From NCBI GenBank assembly GCA_014706295.1, contig JACSVZ010000011.1, positions 704,663 to 768,662 of the forward strand: a stretch of 64,000 nucleotides of DNA, read 5' to 3'. This stretch comes from Lycocorax pyrrhopterus obiensis. Its lineage: Eukaryota > Chordata > Aves > Passeriformes > Paradisaeidae. The first letter of the stretch is position 1; every line of letters begins with the position of its first letter. Shown in pieces: positions 22,701 to 37,100 of the stretch. Made by a program: the position numbers and the translations under genes. Below the pieces are notes generated by a model. That model made no database searches, was not told the origin of the DNA, and worked only from the letters and a program-made list of their open reading frames with translations.

Positions 22701-25700
22701 CCTCCAGAGCAACAGGGAGGTTGAGAAGAAGGGAGAAATTTGAACCTAAATTTGTAAAATGAGGCCACATTAAGATTTCTAACAATGTCAAAGATCTGAA
22801 AGATGGAAACAGCCTCCTACACTGTAGCACGTTCGGCTCTGTGGACGTGCTCAGGATTGGATTTCTGCACGTGTGCCATTCCCTGTGCTGCCCGTGTTCA
22901 GCCTGGCACTCACGGTGTCCCTCGGCAAACACAACAATCCATCAAGCGAGCAGTGCTTCTCCTGCTTCTTCCTTGTACTCCCCCAGCACTCGGTACCAGT
23001 CCCTTCTTTTGCTTCCCCTTTATTGTGTGAAACCACTGGCTCTTCTTGTCCTGGGCTTGTAATGGGTTTGCAATTAGGGTCTCAGTTCTGAAAAATCATG
23101 AGAAAAAGAATACCTGTAATAATACTGTTTTTAAAATAACTAATTCTTAGTTCTACATTGACTTATTGAGAAAACCCCTCCAATAACTATTAATAGCAAT
23201 GCACATGAGGACTGCTGACGTAAAGGACAGGACAAACTTTCTCAAATATCTCCTATCTTTGAACTCTATAAATATTTATTTGTAGCAATACTGCTGATTT
23301 CACTGGCACTTCACCTCACTCTGTGTCAGCAGAGCCATGACAGCTTCATAGGACAATACCAAATGAACAAGTAACACCTGCAGAGCTCGTTCCTGCCAGA
23401 AGAATTGGACTCTGAATAATTTTTCTTTTCAGTGGTTGAACCAAAATCAGTAGGGGGAAGAATTGCTCCAGTTGTCCAAAAGACAACTTGAGTGTTTGAT
23501 TTTTATCACTGAAACAGAAATCTTCAAAATTTAAAATAATTTCCAATACAAAACCTACTTTTTTTCTTATAAGTGTCAAAACAAAACATTTGGATTTTTT
23601 TAAGTTCAGAGTAATGTTTCTCATGTTTAATTAGTTGCTACCCTCATTTAAAAAAAACCCAAAAACCAACAAATAGTTCATAAAACACTTAATAAATGAA
23701 AGATCCCAGCAAGCCTCAGCAAGGATTACAATGAAGTAATTGCCTTTTAGACAATTAGTGTTTTTAATGGACACTGAAATGCACTCTGGAAATGGGTTGT
23801 TGCGTCTGTCTTTTAGTTAATTATTAAATTCAAAATGTTTGAAACACGTGTTGTAAGACAACTTTATTTTAATTTTCCCAGCAGAGATATTGACAGCTCC
23901 TGGATGATACTGCACCGAACTGTCCTCTTTCATGACATTTTCTTTTTAGTAATCATTGATCCACACAAATTTGTCAGTTCCTAAATAGGAGCTCATCACT
24001 CACATTGCTTGTGAGAGCTCTGTCAAGGGCTGAGCGTGGCACAGAGGATCTCCTCCTGTGCAAGTTCACCATATAATCACAAGATAGTTGGATATGATCT
24101 GGATTCTAATATTTTGTGGCTGGTCTAAATACAACAGTATAACAAAATACCATGTCTTTTGTCCATGTGTGCTGACAGCATTCCAAAAGGGAGGGTAAAA
24201 TCCTGTGGTGAATCATAAGCAAAATAAACTGATCTGGAAAGCTGTGTTTCCTGTCTGTCCCCAAGAACAAGAGCCTCTCATCTCCATCTCCACCCTGTTT
24301 GGGCCAAAATATCACCTTTTTCTTAGTTGATTGTTTAAAAAATTGGCCATTCCAACTCAGTTGTTCATGCAGTAGGAACACAAAGGTCTTTGCCATCCTT
24401 CAGCAGATGACAGGGATGGCTTAGCCTGTCTGGGCCCTCAACATGAGCCCTGGTCCAAAACCCAGGGAACAGGCTGTGCTCTTTGCTGATGGAGCAGGAG
24501 GGCAAAGCAGGGTGAAAGAGGGGAGGGAGAGGCCGAGGAGCATATAGTCCATGGTAAAACACCAATCCATTTACTGGTTTTGCCTCTCCTGACCTCCTGT
24601 GTCTGACATTGCTCCCAGCATATCCCTCCCCAGCCCCCACGCTGACTGCAAAATACAGTAAATAAAATCAGGCAGAGACAGCAACCCATGCACCTGCTTA
24701 ACGCAAGAAAAGTGGGATCTGGGCTGTCCAGGGGCCCTGGTGAGGCAACAGACATGAGGCAAAGGGGTAAAAGGGTACAAGAAGGAATAAATTCAAGACC
24801 TAGAGCTGAGACTCAAATATAAGAGTGAGAAGGAGCCAGACAAGCTGAAAGGGGAGCTGGCATCTGTGCCCCAAGGGATTCATGGAGAACAGAAGGCTGC
24901 CTGGCTGTTAAAGTGTCCTTTCAAGGACACTAAGGAGGATGGGAACAGTTTACAGCAATTCCTGGTGGTACAGACACGATGAGTCTCCCACAGGCTGGAC
25001 CTTGAATCAGTCAAAGTATGGCAAAGCCTTGCTTTTCCCTCTCACTGCTCTAGGTCTTGTCCTAGAGTCACCTTGAGTGTTATGAAAGCAAACACCTTCT
25101 GGAAATGGAATTGTAATTTGTGGTATAAGAGCACACATGAAGCCCTAAAAAAACACTGACATTACAAAATCATGTTTTAGTGGGTCCTAAGGAGCAACTG
25201 TGGCTTCCAGCTGTTGTACAGAGCCTTGAGAGGCATCATCCTCTTTATAATTTTAGGAAGAAAAGACATCAACACTTTTGTGACTTCCTCCCTTTATAGG
25301 GAGTGCTATGGGGAAAACAGATGGGGAAGGCCCCCCAGTCATTTCTCAGAGAATCCCTGGATTAGGAAAGGAGAGTCCTTTAGGACCCCCCTAGATACCA
25401 CTACTACATTTATTCCTTTTTTAGTGATTTCCTACAATTCTCACAGATTAGTACCCTCTCAGGACAGTTCTGCTCACAGACACGTAATGTGTGTCTTCTC
25501 CTTCCCTCGGCATCTCCCCTGAACTGGTATCCTTGGGAAGCAGAAAGGTTTACAGTTCTTCCCCCCCTTTTGGTCTTGTAAGATGTACTCATTCTCTGCT
25601 GCTACACAAACAATAAACCAGGCATCTGAGCAGGGACTGTCTTTGTAATATTCAATTTCTCTGTCAGACTTTAGGTCAGGTGATAATTTTGGGTGAGGTA

Positions 25701-26722
25701 TTGTCTGCAAAGACAATGAATGCAAGAAACCATCTTTCCCCCAGCAAGGGATAAGCTAGATGATCCAAGTGATTTTCTCTGTCACTGTCTACATTTCTAC
25801 TACGGAATAAACTGCTGGGCAAGGAGAAGGATTTATTGCTTGGACTGTAGTGATGGATACTTCCAAAAAAGCTCAACTCAGGTTATCTCCTCACTGCCTC
25901 ATAAGGGCAGTGTGTGTCCAGCAAAAAAGGATATTTCCCTGCTGTGCAGAGATGACCTGGAGAGCACAGCATATTCCCCCTGAAGGGTGTCAGAGATGGC
26001 AAGGATTCTTGGTGTGGATGGCTCAGGTCTTAAATATGAGCAGGAAGTTGAGGAACATTTTGGCTTTCTTTGTTTTCAGCCTGAGACATATTTCATTCTA
26101 GAACGAATTCTTAGGACTTATGTTCTAAGAAAGCTCCAGAAATACTGAAGTAGGGAGGAGAGTTCTGGGGAAATGCATGGATTACAGCATTTCCCTTCCC
26201 TGGAAGCCTGGAGCACATTCATAGCCTGGCCATTACCAACCTCAGGGCAGGAAGAAATTTGCAGATCTGATGCCAGGAGAAAACTCCTCCATGGAGTAAT
26301 CTGTTTTTAAGATCCTATTCATTATACAGTAAAGGTCTCACAGGTCAGTCTGTTGTTTTACTTTTTAAATGAGAATGCCATAGTCCAGCTCGTACCAACA
26401 GCAAGGTACCAGCCCTCAGCCTTGAACATTTGTTTTTCCAGGCAACTGAAGAAAAAACCCCTTTAGTGGGTTCAACACAGGGAAACAAAGATAATTATGT
26501 TTATAGTATATAGACATGAAGGTGACTCGTGGATGTTTATACTTCCCACACTGAGAAATGTTATTAAAGAGAACAGGATGTTTTAAGCCTACAACATCCT
26601 ATTTTTTTCTGTGAAATAAAACTCCACAGTATCACAGGGTCAATAGTTTTCCTCTGCTATTAGCCCCTCAATTCTATTAAGAAATTCTTGAATATTCTTT
26701 CCCTGCCTCTTTCCCCTTTATA

Positions 26723-26774
26723 ATTTTTTTTGTTTTGTTTGTTTGTTGTTTGTTTGTTGTTTGTTTTGTTTTGC
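26723..26774. repeat. (TTTG)n / (TTG)n simple repeat
   Basis: A T-rich tract of TTTG and TTG units about 50 bp long, directly after a run of eight T. On the opposite strand it reads (CAAA)n, a common pattern at the tails of decayed retroposons, but no retroposon body is recognisable beside it. Confidence 0.9.
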
Positions 26775-27469
26775 TTACCGGATACAGAAATGCTTCTCTT
26801 AAAAGTCCATTGTAGTCAGTGAGTGTCTGTAGCTGACACTGGATAAAGTTGTCATTATGATTTAGGGTTTCACTGATTATGCTTTATTATTTTTATATTT
26901 TGCAAGAGGTTTTTAACTGTCATTTTGTGTGTTCATGGAATTGTTTAAAGTGAAGGGGCTTTGCCATACTAAAACGATATTGAGGAGAGCCTGTTGTTAT
27001 TACCATGCAAGCCAGACAGTCTGAACAGTCTTTTAGTCAGATGTAAATCCACAATTGTAAATCACCATGTGAAGGGGAATAGCAATCACTGCATTTTGAT
27101 CTATCACCACAATACTTTTCATATAAATATACTGACCAGAATAGGAAATGTAGGTGCATTTTCTGTGTCTTTATGCAGTGAACATCTCTTCGAAGCACCA
27201 TTTGTGCTAGACGTCAAGAGTATCTCTGAATAAGAACTACTCACAAAGAAGAGATGGTGCCAGGCTTATGCACAGCAGAGGGATTTAAAAAACCACAAAA
27301 ACCCTGCTGCATGGCAGAACCGTGTAGGCCTGTAAAATTTCTACAAACTGCGGTGTACAGCAGGTGTAGTTGGGTACACGTAAGGCTTAAATAGTTCCCT
27401 CTACTTCAAAGAGAAGGGCTGTCCTGGGAGCTGTGGGGCAATTAGAGTTTAGTTCTTACTTTTCCATGG

Positions 27470-27750
27470 ACTTCTGTGGTATTTTCTGCAAGTCATTTCA
27501 TTTCATTTCATTGTGCCTAAGTTTCTTCATCTGTAGAATAAATCCTTCAAATACAATTGGATCAGCTTCATACAGCAAATTACATCTGATGCTGAATCAT
27601 GTCTTTTATCTCTGTATCTGCCTGCTTATTTTTATTGTGAGCTCCTCAGGGCAAAGACTATCACTTGAAGTCTCATATATAATAAAAGTGTCTTTAGCAC
27701 CACAGATCCCATTCTCGGGGACTGGAAGCTTAGTGTAATAAAAATAAACA
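27470..27750 (+). repeat. Ancient MIR/CORE-SINE-like element with conserved 3' tail
   Basis: The segment around 27489-27545 matches the MIR-type core by eye: CAAGTCATTT, then GCCTAAGTTTCTTCATCTGTAGAAT, quoted here in parts around the diagnostic TTTCTTCATCTGTA. The segment from 27634 begins TTGTGAGCTCCTCAGGGCAAAGACT and ends in an AATAAAAATAAAC tail, resembling the 3' tail of old amniote SINE/L3-type elements. Between them, TTTCA is repeated three times, probably a later microsatellite expansion. The identification comes from recalled consensus patterns rather than a database search. Confidence 0.55.
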
Positions 27751-30700
27751 AATGTGATCAGCCACGGGAATTAAAATAAAGCATCCAAACCAAAGAAAAT
27801 CTATACTTATGACCTTCTCTCATGAATACAGGCCCCCAGAACAGATATACTGTTTAGGTGCATCCCTGGGCAGATGTAAAACACTTCAGTGTTTGGCCAA
27901 CCGGATGTGTTAAGAAAAGCTTTCTTGCCAAAGCAGAGCCATTTAAGAATCAAATAAAGACCATAGTCTAGGAAACGGGGTAGTCAATGTTTCAATGACC
28001 TTAACAAGGGTTTGGAAAGGAACATTAATATTCCTGAACCTCTATTTTCATTTGTACGAGCAGGTTGGCTAGTCTAAACATACCTGAGATGGAGAAAAAT
28101 TGGGGAAAAAAAGGATTTTTCTGGTGATACAGACACATGGGGGTAGGGTACCTGGAAAAGAGAACTGAGAACACAAACAGGTCTGCCTGTTTCCAGAGCC
28201 AGGGCTACCAGCCAGGTTTTGTGGCATGCTCACATAACATAGAAAGACTTATTTTAAAAGTTCTTTCTTAGAAGGCAGAAGCTAAAATTTTGTTCTTACT
28301 GAAAATGTCATCTCATGATACAGAATAGAGATACAACCTAAATAGAAACATGACAGGGATTTGGTCTGCTGAGCATTTCAGAGCATGTTTATCATACTTC
28401 ATCTGGTCAAAAAACTGAAGAATGGCAAAGATGGAAATACTTTCTTTTTTTTAATGCCTGGATTTTCTAGATTTGGGCATTATTTGCAAATAAATACAGA
28501 GGAGATAATAGGCTTATTAGGCTGTAGAAACACGCTCGAAAACGGTGGGAGGAGGTGATGGGTCATTGAGGTCAGTCTCTTCAGGTTAAGCAGGAGCTCT
28601 TTGCTCAGACGAAGCTCAATGTCTCCTATTCAAGTTGGTTGCAAGTCCAGAGCCCAAGGTTGTGTCCTAATGATAGGCTTGGGATACATTGCTCATTATT
28701 TTTCATACATATTAAACTCATTTTGTTCCCAGGTCTCTGGGGTCAGCAGATGCCCCTGATGCTCGTTCCCTTCCATGGCATTAACACGTCTGTGGCGGCA
28801 TCTCAGCAATTTTGCTTGCTGGGCCTATGTTTTAAAGAGCATTATTTTCTTCCAGAAAAACATTTCAGTTCTTGCAATCAGTGCTTGTTTCTGTAAATTA
28901 AGGAATGAATTGTGCCAAATTGTTCTCCTCTTCTTCTCTCTTCTAGGGTTATTTGCAATGTAGCTTATGCTACTGTCAGTACATCCACTGCGTGCTTTAC
29001 AGGAAAATTAAATCATTACACACAACACAAATTGCTAGACCTCTTTCATAATCACACACTCTTAATTGGCGTGTAAGCACCAAGATCCCTGTAATACATG
29101 CAGTAAAATATCTCTGACTTTTTTTTCTCCCAGGTTGAAAGGTCAATGAGAATATTTTTCTTTAATTTGACAGGCACACAAGAAATAATGCAAGACTCAT
29201 TTATGGTCAGGTAATGCACAAAGAAATCTATAAATCAAGCTAAGGGGAATATTAGATCATGCTCATATCTGAACCCATCTGGCTTAGTTCACAAAAGAAT
29301 CAATATGAGGCAGAGAGCTCAGTATTACTCGTGATTTATGCTCTTGCATCTAAGGGGAGAAACATTTGCAATTTTTAAGTCTCTTCATCTGAAACAAAGG
29401 TGAAAAAGAAACTACGGTTGGCTATTACAACACATGCAATAGGTAAGTGATACGGTGACAGATTACAGCTGCGGGGGGAAGGGATGGTTATTCTACTTAA
29501 TGACTCAGCACATTGTTTCAGTATTTTCATCTTCACATCCCTCCTCCCCAAAATGAATTAGTACAGAGCTATTAAGAAATAAAATTGGCTAGATTTCCAC
29601 AAGTTTGATATTTGTAAATGAATTGCAATTGATAGTTCTCGGGCACAGTACTGTTAGAAAATGCAGCATATTGTAACATACAGCTTTTCTTCACTGTCTT
29701 CTTTCAAATACTACTTAGTCACTAATAAACCCCACACCTAAAAACGTAGCATGGCTAAATATTAATCCTGCCCCACACCATCGTATACACGTAAGCTTTT
29801 GATCCTTTTGTGAAAATCCAGGATTTACATAAAAGATTTCTACTTCTATAGTACATCTCTCAACTTAATAAAATCTCCAGTTGGCCTCGAGTTGAGCCTC
29901 CCCAAGAGGCAGGATGAGGAGTGTCAGACGGCATTGCTGAACGCTGCGCCAGTGCACAGGGGTGGGAGGTAGCGGCAGATCGAGAGATCTCACAAAGCAA
30001 TTAGGGTATGAAAAACACACTGCAGTGATGGGTGCCATAAAAGCGTCAGGGGAACCGGGGCAAGTAAAACATCCATTTCAGCTTCAGTGATTTGTTTTAC
30101 ATACAGTGCTAATATCCTTCATACAAATACCAAATGCAGTTAATTTAAATCTCGGAAGCCATTTAGACTAAAGTGAGAGCCTGACGTATTTTTCTCCTAG
30201 CTAATGTGTACAAGAAGAATCAATAATTTTCCCAGTATATTTTGATAAATTATTACATCAGACATTATTGATCCAGTCAAAGAAGACGGAGGTCAAAATA
30301 ATGGAAATGTGATTAGAAATGCTTGGGATATTCATTTAGAAAAGGTTGATAACTAAAATGGTCTATGGGCTTTACACTTATTGATTTAATAAATAGAATA
30401 AGCCTTGCTCATCCACAACAAAGTTACTTGTATAGGTGTTTCAGGGGGTTGTGTTGCTGAAAGCCTGTCTGTATGTCTTCTGTATGTGTTTGAATTGTAT
30501 TTTAGTTCAGCACACTGAAAGCATTCATTTTAAACATCTGTTCCTTTCAGCCACAATTTTCTACTGCACTTAGCTGCTGAGAACCCTTAGACTTCACTCT
30601 GGTAGTAGGCTTAGTACTCTTTCAAGTATTTATTTAGAAGTTTTTCATATGTTTGTGTCATTATTAGTAATGAACGCATTCATTAATTTACACGCGCTTT

Positions 30701-31244
30701 ATAAACACTGGGAAGGATCCAAAAGCCTCCCACACAAGAGGCAATTGTGTTGGGGCTGTGCTATTGACTCCTGCTTGGGTATGTCCTTCTAGCAGAGAAT
30801 AATAGAGTGTTGCACATTTCAATCCAAAAGACTCCAAAGTGTTTTCAGAAACATAACTGGCAGGTAGCAGAGACCATCGTCCGTCCCAGGAACGCCCAGC
30901 CCTCGAGGCACTCTCTGGCAATGGCCCGGCGCTGCAGAGCCTCAGGACTTGCACGAGCAGGGAGCACAGGCTGCCGTATCAGTCTCCACGCACAAGAGAG
31001 AGAAAGGAGAAGGTAGAATGGGATTTATCTGGGCAGGACACAGTCAGGATACAATACCCACAGCTTTCTCTCCCATTGTCTTCGTACCACTGGTGTCTCT
31101 TCTATTTTGGGGGTCCCCCTAGTCTTTGTTTCTTCCCTCACTAGCTTTACTGTCCGGGCACTATTCCCCTACCTGGGGTTCAGTTTCCTTTTTGCAGTCT
31201 CAGCTTTCCACTTCCACACTTTCGTTGTTCTCATGGTCTCCAGC

Positions 31245-31432
31245 TGTCGGTTCTCCGTGAGCCCGCTGCACCAAACGCCGCGGGCCCGCAGCGCTGCCTG
31301 CCGCCCAAGGGCCCCGGCCCTCCCGCAGCGCCCTCAGCAGCCCCAGCCGGGCCCCTCCCCCGCCTGTGCCGCTGCCCGAGGCCTCTGCGGGGGACTGAGG
31401 GCGACAGAAACAGGGGCTGCAGCAAAGACAAG
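31245..31432 (+). other. GC-rich block ending in an exon-like donor
   Basis: About 165 bp of strongly GC-rich sequence with roughly 15 CpGs is followed by a purine-rich edge, GCAAAGACAAG|GTACCT, with the possible donor at 31433. An open frame crosses it (31107-31472) but shows no domain and is Pro/Ala/Arg-rich, as GC-rich DNA usually translates. It may be an internal promoter with an alternative CHST8 first exon or a lncRNA exon, or an isolated GC-rich patch. Confidence 0.3.
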
Positions 31433-34057
31433 GTACCTCACCCTTTGCAAGGGCTGTGAATGCTCTTGGTAAGAGCAATACCTACCAGCTGCTTGTAAGA
31501 AAGCAGTGGACCTGAATGTGTTTCACCTGCTCTCTCACAGGTGGCATTTTCCTGGTGCCCAATGGAGCAGGCCAGAGCACTGCCTCTGGGAAGGGCAATT
31601 TAACTGAGCATACAATACAAATATTATTACCATAGCCCTGAATTGCAAAAGAGAGCCAGAGCTCTGCTACATCTCTGGGAATGTGGGGGTTGGTCACATC
31701 CCATCCGCTTCAAAAGTCCTTCTAGCACAGGAAATGTGTATGTGCAGATACGGCTCATTGAAAGTTAAAAATTTTTGTCCCATCTTCTTTCCTCACTTGG
31801 AATTATTCCAAAATTTCTCTTGAGCATGAGAAACTAAATATGCTTTCCTTAAGGTCTTTAGAAATTCCTTGCTGTGCTTCTGCTGTAATAAATACCACCT
31901 GACATTTGAGTTGACAGTTGTTACAAAGCCTCGGCCACACAGGACAGAAGTATAGTGTGAAAAATTAAAACATCCTTAGGTACTGCTTATTTGCTGCGAG
32001 TAGGAGATCCTGAAAAAGAATTCTATATTTCATCCCAATCATCCTTCACCGTGGCCAGTGCCTAAAGATACGTGTGTTTTCCCTTGCCAGCAGCACATCT
32101 AGCAGGCACAGCAGCTGCATAGGAGTTGTATCACCAGGGTGACAAAAGTCATCTCCCAGACAGGTAGAAAATGATACGAGCTCTACGGCACATGACTGGA
32201 TTGATCATACCTGCTCTGTACCTATTTAAAGGTACAATAGCAAAGCACAGCAAGTTAGCAAGTTATACTGGCTAACTCAGTGTAGCAGCATCACAGCCTC
32301 TCTACTGAGTTACAGCTATGAATCTCCTTTAGACAGTACAATGCAACTTTTCCTTCTGGATAAGATCTATTATTTTTTGTCACCTGCTCTATAGTAAGAC
32401 ACCTGGACCATCATTATCCTAGACCAACTTTATAGGTTCTTTAGACTGCCCAAATTGTTTCATCCTAAAACTCACCAGAATGAGCAGCAATAGAATGAGA
32501 AGAGCTGGCTGGGGTGAAATGGAAGAGAAACACTAATTCCCAGTTCCTGTACATGCTGCAAAACGAAGCAGAGTCTTCTGAGTTACAGCAGTGGGACATG
32601 GCAAAGCTTTCTGGTCCTTTCTAAACAGCCCAGATTTCACTGAGCTGAGGCCAGGCTGTAAAGTAAGACAGAGAATGCTTAAAGGGCCATTGCTAAACAT
32701 TTTCTTTGCTTTTCAGGCACTGAGTTCAGCTCTGGACTTTTACATGCAGTAGTGGTTTAGGATTAGATTAAGAAGTACTTCATGCCTGGGATTACACCCA
32801 AACTCGGGGAAGTAATTTCAGATCTCTGAGGAGCAGTCATAGCCTAAAGCAGAAAGGCAGCTGTCCTGTGCATGGTGAGCTCTTAACAAGACACCAGAGA
32901 GTAATTTGGTGTCCGTCACCTGAAAAGAGATATGATTTCCCCAGTGGGGAGCCTGGTGTTTGTACTGCAGTCAGGTCATAATGTTTGTATCTCTGTTAAA
33001 ATGGCATATTATTCCCAATGCCAGCATCTTTCTGGGCACAGAGGCTAAAGTAGTATTTCTTGTTCATACTTTATACGGTTTTTTTTCTGCAAAGCTTCAC
33101 TTCTTTATTGTTTCTTATTTAGAAACTCTGAGTTATGTAAATAAAAGCTGTGACTTTTGCCTTTCCAGGGGCTGGAGCTAAGTTAATGTAGAGCAGTGCC
33201 AAGGAGCAAACAGGGTTAGAGCATGTTTTAAATTGCCATTCTCGCTTGTAATTTATTCTTCCTATCTCCGGCATTCCTCTGCAGAGATATTTATAAAAAT
33301 AGGTGTTCCATGCACTGTATATCACAGGTTTATTTAGGATTGTTGTTAAAGATTTACACTGCTCAAAAGAGCAGTCATAGCAGATAATTCCATTTGCAAG
33401 CTTCAACAAAATGTTCTGGGGAAAGTGCTGTTATCACTGTGAAGAATTTTAATGATGGCAGGGTTTACAGACGACTTATTTGGCAAACAAGGCTGTGGCA
33501 AGATAACTCAGCAAGTTCCTTTGCCAGTGGTGGTTTTGTATTTTTGCTGCTGCCTGTTAAACACACCTTACATCCACCTCCCAGCCCTCTCCAGAAGTTT
33601 CAGCACCATGTCTATCCTGCAGTGCTAACCTTCCTAAACATAAAACACCTCTCAGGATCTCAGCTAAAAGAGTTGCTGGGCGCCTCACAGACCGACCACT
33701 GCTTCTTCTGTTATAAAACTTCTTGTTCAGTAAATATGTTTTGGATTCGCCATTACACTAAGGACAATAATAATTTTACTAATTACAGAATATGATCACG
33801 GGAGAAGCTGGGTTAAGATACTTCTTACTTTCTGGGAGATTCCTCATTAATTCACACCTTGCTGACCACAAGCTTCCCTATTGCAATAAATTAATACTGT
33901 GTTTTAGCAATCCATTACCAGCTGTTGGAGGGAGTGAGGAAGAGAGGGGTTTGCAAGCTGGTAACTCCCTTCACCTCATAGTCCTCACTGACCAGAAACC
34001 CTCCCTACACATTTACACCTGCAGGGACATTCCAGAGGGGTGTCAGTGATACTCTTG

Positions 34058-34142
34058 CTATATATTGCATATAATATATAACTATTTTGTGTCATATATT
34101 GCACATAATAACTAATGATAACGCAGTGCTATATATTGCACT
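34058..34142. repeat. Degenerate tandem repeat, about 36-bp unit
   Basis: Three copies of TATATTGCA followed by A/T-rich sequence begin near 34060, 34095 and 34131. The first two also share the following CATAATA-like segment. The last copy is truncated. Confidence 0.75.
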
Positions 34143-37100
34143 TATCCAGCCTAGATTCCCTTCCCTACAGACGAACTGCTTTTCTGTGTCACAGCCTTGG
34201 TAACCCCTGAGAAGCCGCTGCCTTGGCCACCTCAGGGTCCCAGAGTAGCAGGCCATGCCACTGCTGAAAGGGCATGAAAGGGGAGGAGGAACTCAGTCTG
34301 TGGCCTTCCCTTCACAAGCATTCACTGGTTTCTGGAAAAGGGAATTTTTGCTGCTCCTTCTCATGTTGTTCCTTTTCAGCAAAACCATCAGATTTTAGTG
34401 TTGTCAGTCTGGCATCCCTTCATTAGCACTAGAAAAGCTCATCAGCATAATTCTGTGTATATTGCACTGGAAACCTTGCAAGATGCCACAGAACTCCCCT
34501 GTGATTTTTTTTTTCCTTTCTCTCATTGCTTTTATGTTGTTGGCTAGAACAAAAGGAGTTTCAGTTAATTATCTGTGTATTTGCTGAAACCACTAACCTA
34601 CATCCGAGCTAGCACAAAACAGTTGCTTGACTGAAGTTCTTGGCAGATTTAAACACCTTCTGGTTGTAAGTTTAAAAAAAATCTAGTCCCATTTTCCAAT
34701 TTGCATATTCAATTTTTTCTTATACAAAAATAAACATTCTACTTTTTTCACTGTTCTCCAGTACCTAAGGAAAAGGAGGATGATTCAGTAGCTGGAAAAC
34801 TAACCTGAACTGTGGAAGGTCCAAACTTGTCCTCTTTTTGTCCCCAGATTTCCCACTTCTGTGGGCAAGTTCTTCAGTTTCCTCTGCCACAGCTTCACCT
34901 TTGTAAAATGCAAGAAACAACATTGTTTTCACAACTACAGATTGTGAAAATCTCAGCTATGACAGTGACAGGAACGGTGCAGGTGATTAAATAGATAAAC
35001 TGTACTGCAAGAACAGAACATGGAGGCATTTAATCTGGTTTAGTGCTTTGAAAGTATATTTATCTCCATGAATATGACTTTCTTTTGGTGCCATTCTGTT
35101 TTGGTGCACTGTTCCTTAGCTGAATCAGTTTCCTCAGTTCACTTCACTACCCAAAGTGTAGTGAGAAGACAGCTCAAAGACATTATGCCAATGAAATGCA
35201 GCATGCAGGATGAGATGGCTCGAAGTATTAACTTCTTGTTAAACCACCGCCGAACAGCAAATCATAGCCCTAGAGTTTCAGGAATCATTTCTTTTGCACA
35301 GTAGCACATGACATAGCTGGAACTCAATTAATGTTTCCACTGATTTTTCATAGATCTGTGCCCTTGCAACATCCAGACAGATCATGTGCAAAGTCACAGC
35401 CACCTCACTGACAGATACAACTGAATGTCACCATCTATGCACCCACCATGTTGTCCTCACCCTTGATGATAATTAAATGTGATTTTTTTCCTTCTCTTGG
35501 GCAAAAATTAAACAGCTGCAGGATGTGGAGATTTTATCACGGGTGTGGAGGGAGAGGGTTCAGATGTCTGTTTTCTGGCAGATAATTGCTTAGTTTAATG
35601 AGGAGGTTTTGTAGTATTTTTAACCATTGCTTCTGTGCCTTGTTTAATTATTTGCATATGGCACCATCAAGTTAAAAAGAGTGTACATATTCAGCACTTC
35701 TTCTCAGTCTTGTATTAGACATTAACGAAAAGAAACATGAGGATAGGTTTCTTGCTAATGATGATGGAAAATTAGTTTCAAAATCCCAGAGGTGTCTTGC
35801 AAGATACACCAATGATATATAAAGGTCCAAGGAGAGAAATTCAGCACAAAATATTGCCTAGGCTTTTTTGGACTGTTTCTCCAAGAGATCCTTTTCCCAT
35901 TTAATTATGTAGGTGTGAGGGAGGATGGCAAAGAGTAAACACAGAAGGTTCTCAGAGATTGCAAGACTGCAATGCTCCCAGCAAGTAAGCGAGGCTGATA
36001 AACAGCGCAGGCGAGACAGCGAATGCCAGCATGGCATATACAGTAAAGGTTACACGCCTGGAGACCTACAGCAAAAGACAGATTCATGGCTTTTTTTTTT
36101 AAGTCTTGAGCTAGCGAAAAGTTGAGTGTCTGGAGAGGAGCAACGCTTTATGCATTAGTCATAACGTTTTGAAGGGCAGCAAATCCACAGACAGGAGCAC
36201 AAGGTAGAAGGAAAACAGTTGCTAGTCCTTTTCCTCTCATTCTGCAAGGTGCAGCCTCCAGTTATTCCCAGGCACTTCAGCCAAAGAACAAGGACCCAGT
36301 TCAGAGAGGACCATGCTCTAGTTGCACTCTGTGCTACCCTATGCTTCAGCATCTTATTTGCGATCTTGTGTGTTCTCTGATAAGGTTGTTTGAGTTCAGC
36401 AATTGTTTTAAGTGTGAGGGGAAGAGACAGTGTTGATCATTAGGACTGACTGGTTTAGTCAGTGGTGAGCAGTCATGTGAGTATGTAATGCAAACCACAT
36501 TTAACATTAAGGGATCTGTTTACCCAGCTTCATGTTTTCCTGCAGCTAAATTTGGAAGAGCTGCAGGAGGGAGGGTCAGGTGATGCTGCTGACATGGCTC
36601 AACCATTTCAACACATCAGATAGGTCTTCAGTTTGGGGGTTGTTTATTTTCCTGAACAGTAGACTCGTACATTTTGTTTAAGAGGGCCTGCATACCTCTA
36701 AAGATAAATAAGCCTATGGCAATAAGGCTGCTTTTTAAAGAGAATTTTCAGAACAGTTTAGATATAGCCCATGTACACACTCAGCTTGAGAATTCCTCCA
36801 CCACACAGCTGCTGCTCACTGCCTCCACTTGCTGTTTGCATTGTCTCCCACGTCCCCTGGGTTATCCCTTTAATGGCTTTGACATTACACACCTGAACAG
36901 TTGCTCAATATACAGAATAGGAAAAAAAGGACGAGGCAAGATGGATAAAAGATAAATAGAGGTGACAAAGAAGGAAGCACTAATAGTTCAAACCAAAATA
37001 GCTCTTTTTATGTTTGAGGGGGTCCTTGAAACACAAATACATCACAACCATTAGCCATAAGATGCACAGTTTGCTTATGTTAATCTTGGTGCTCTCAATT

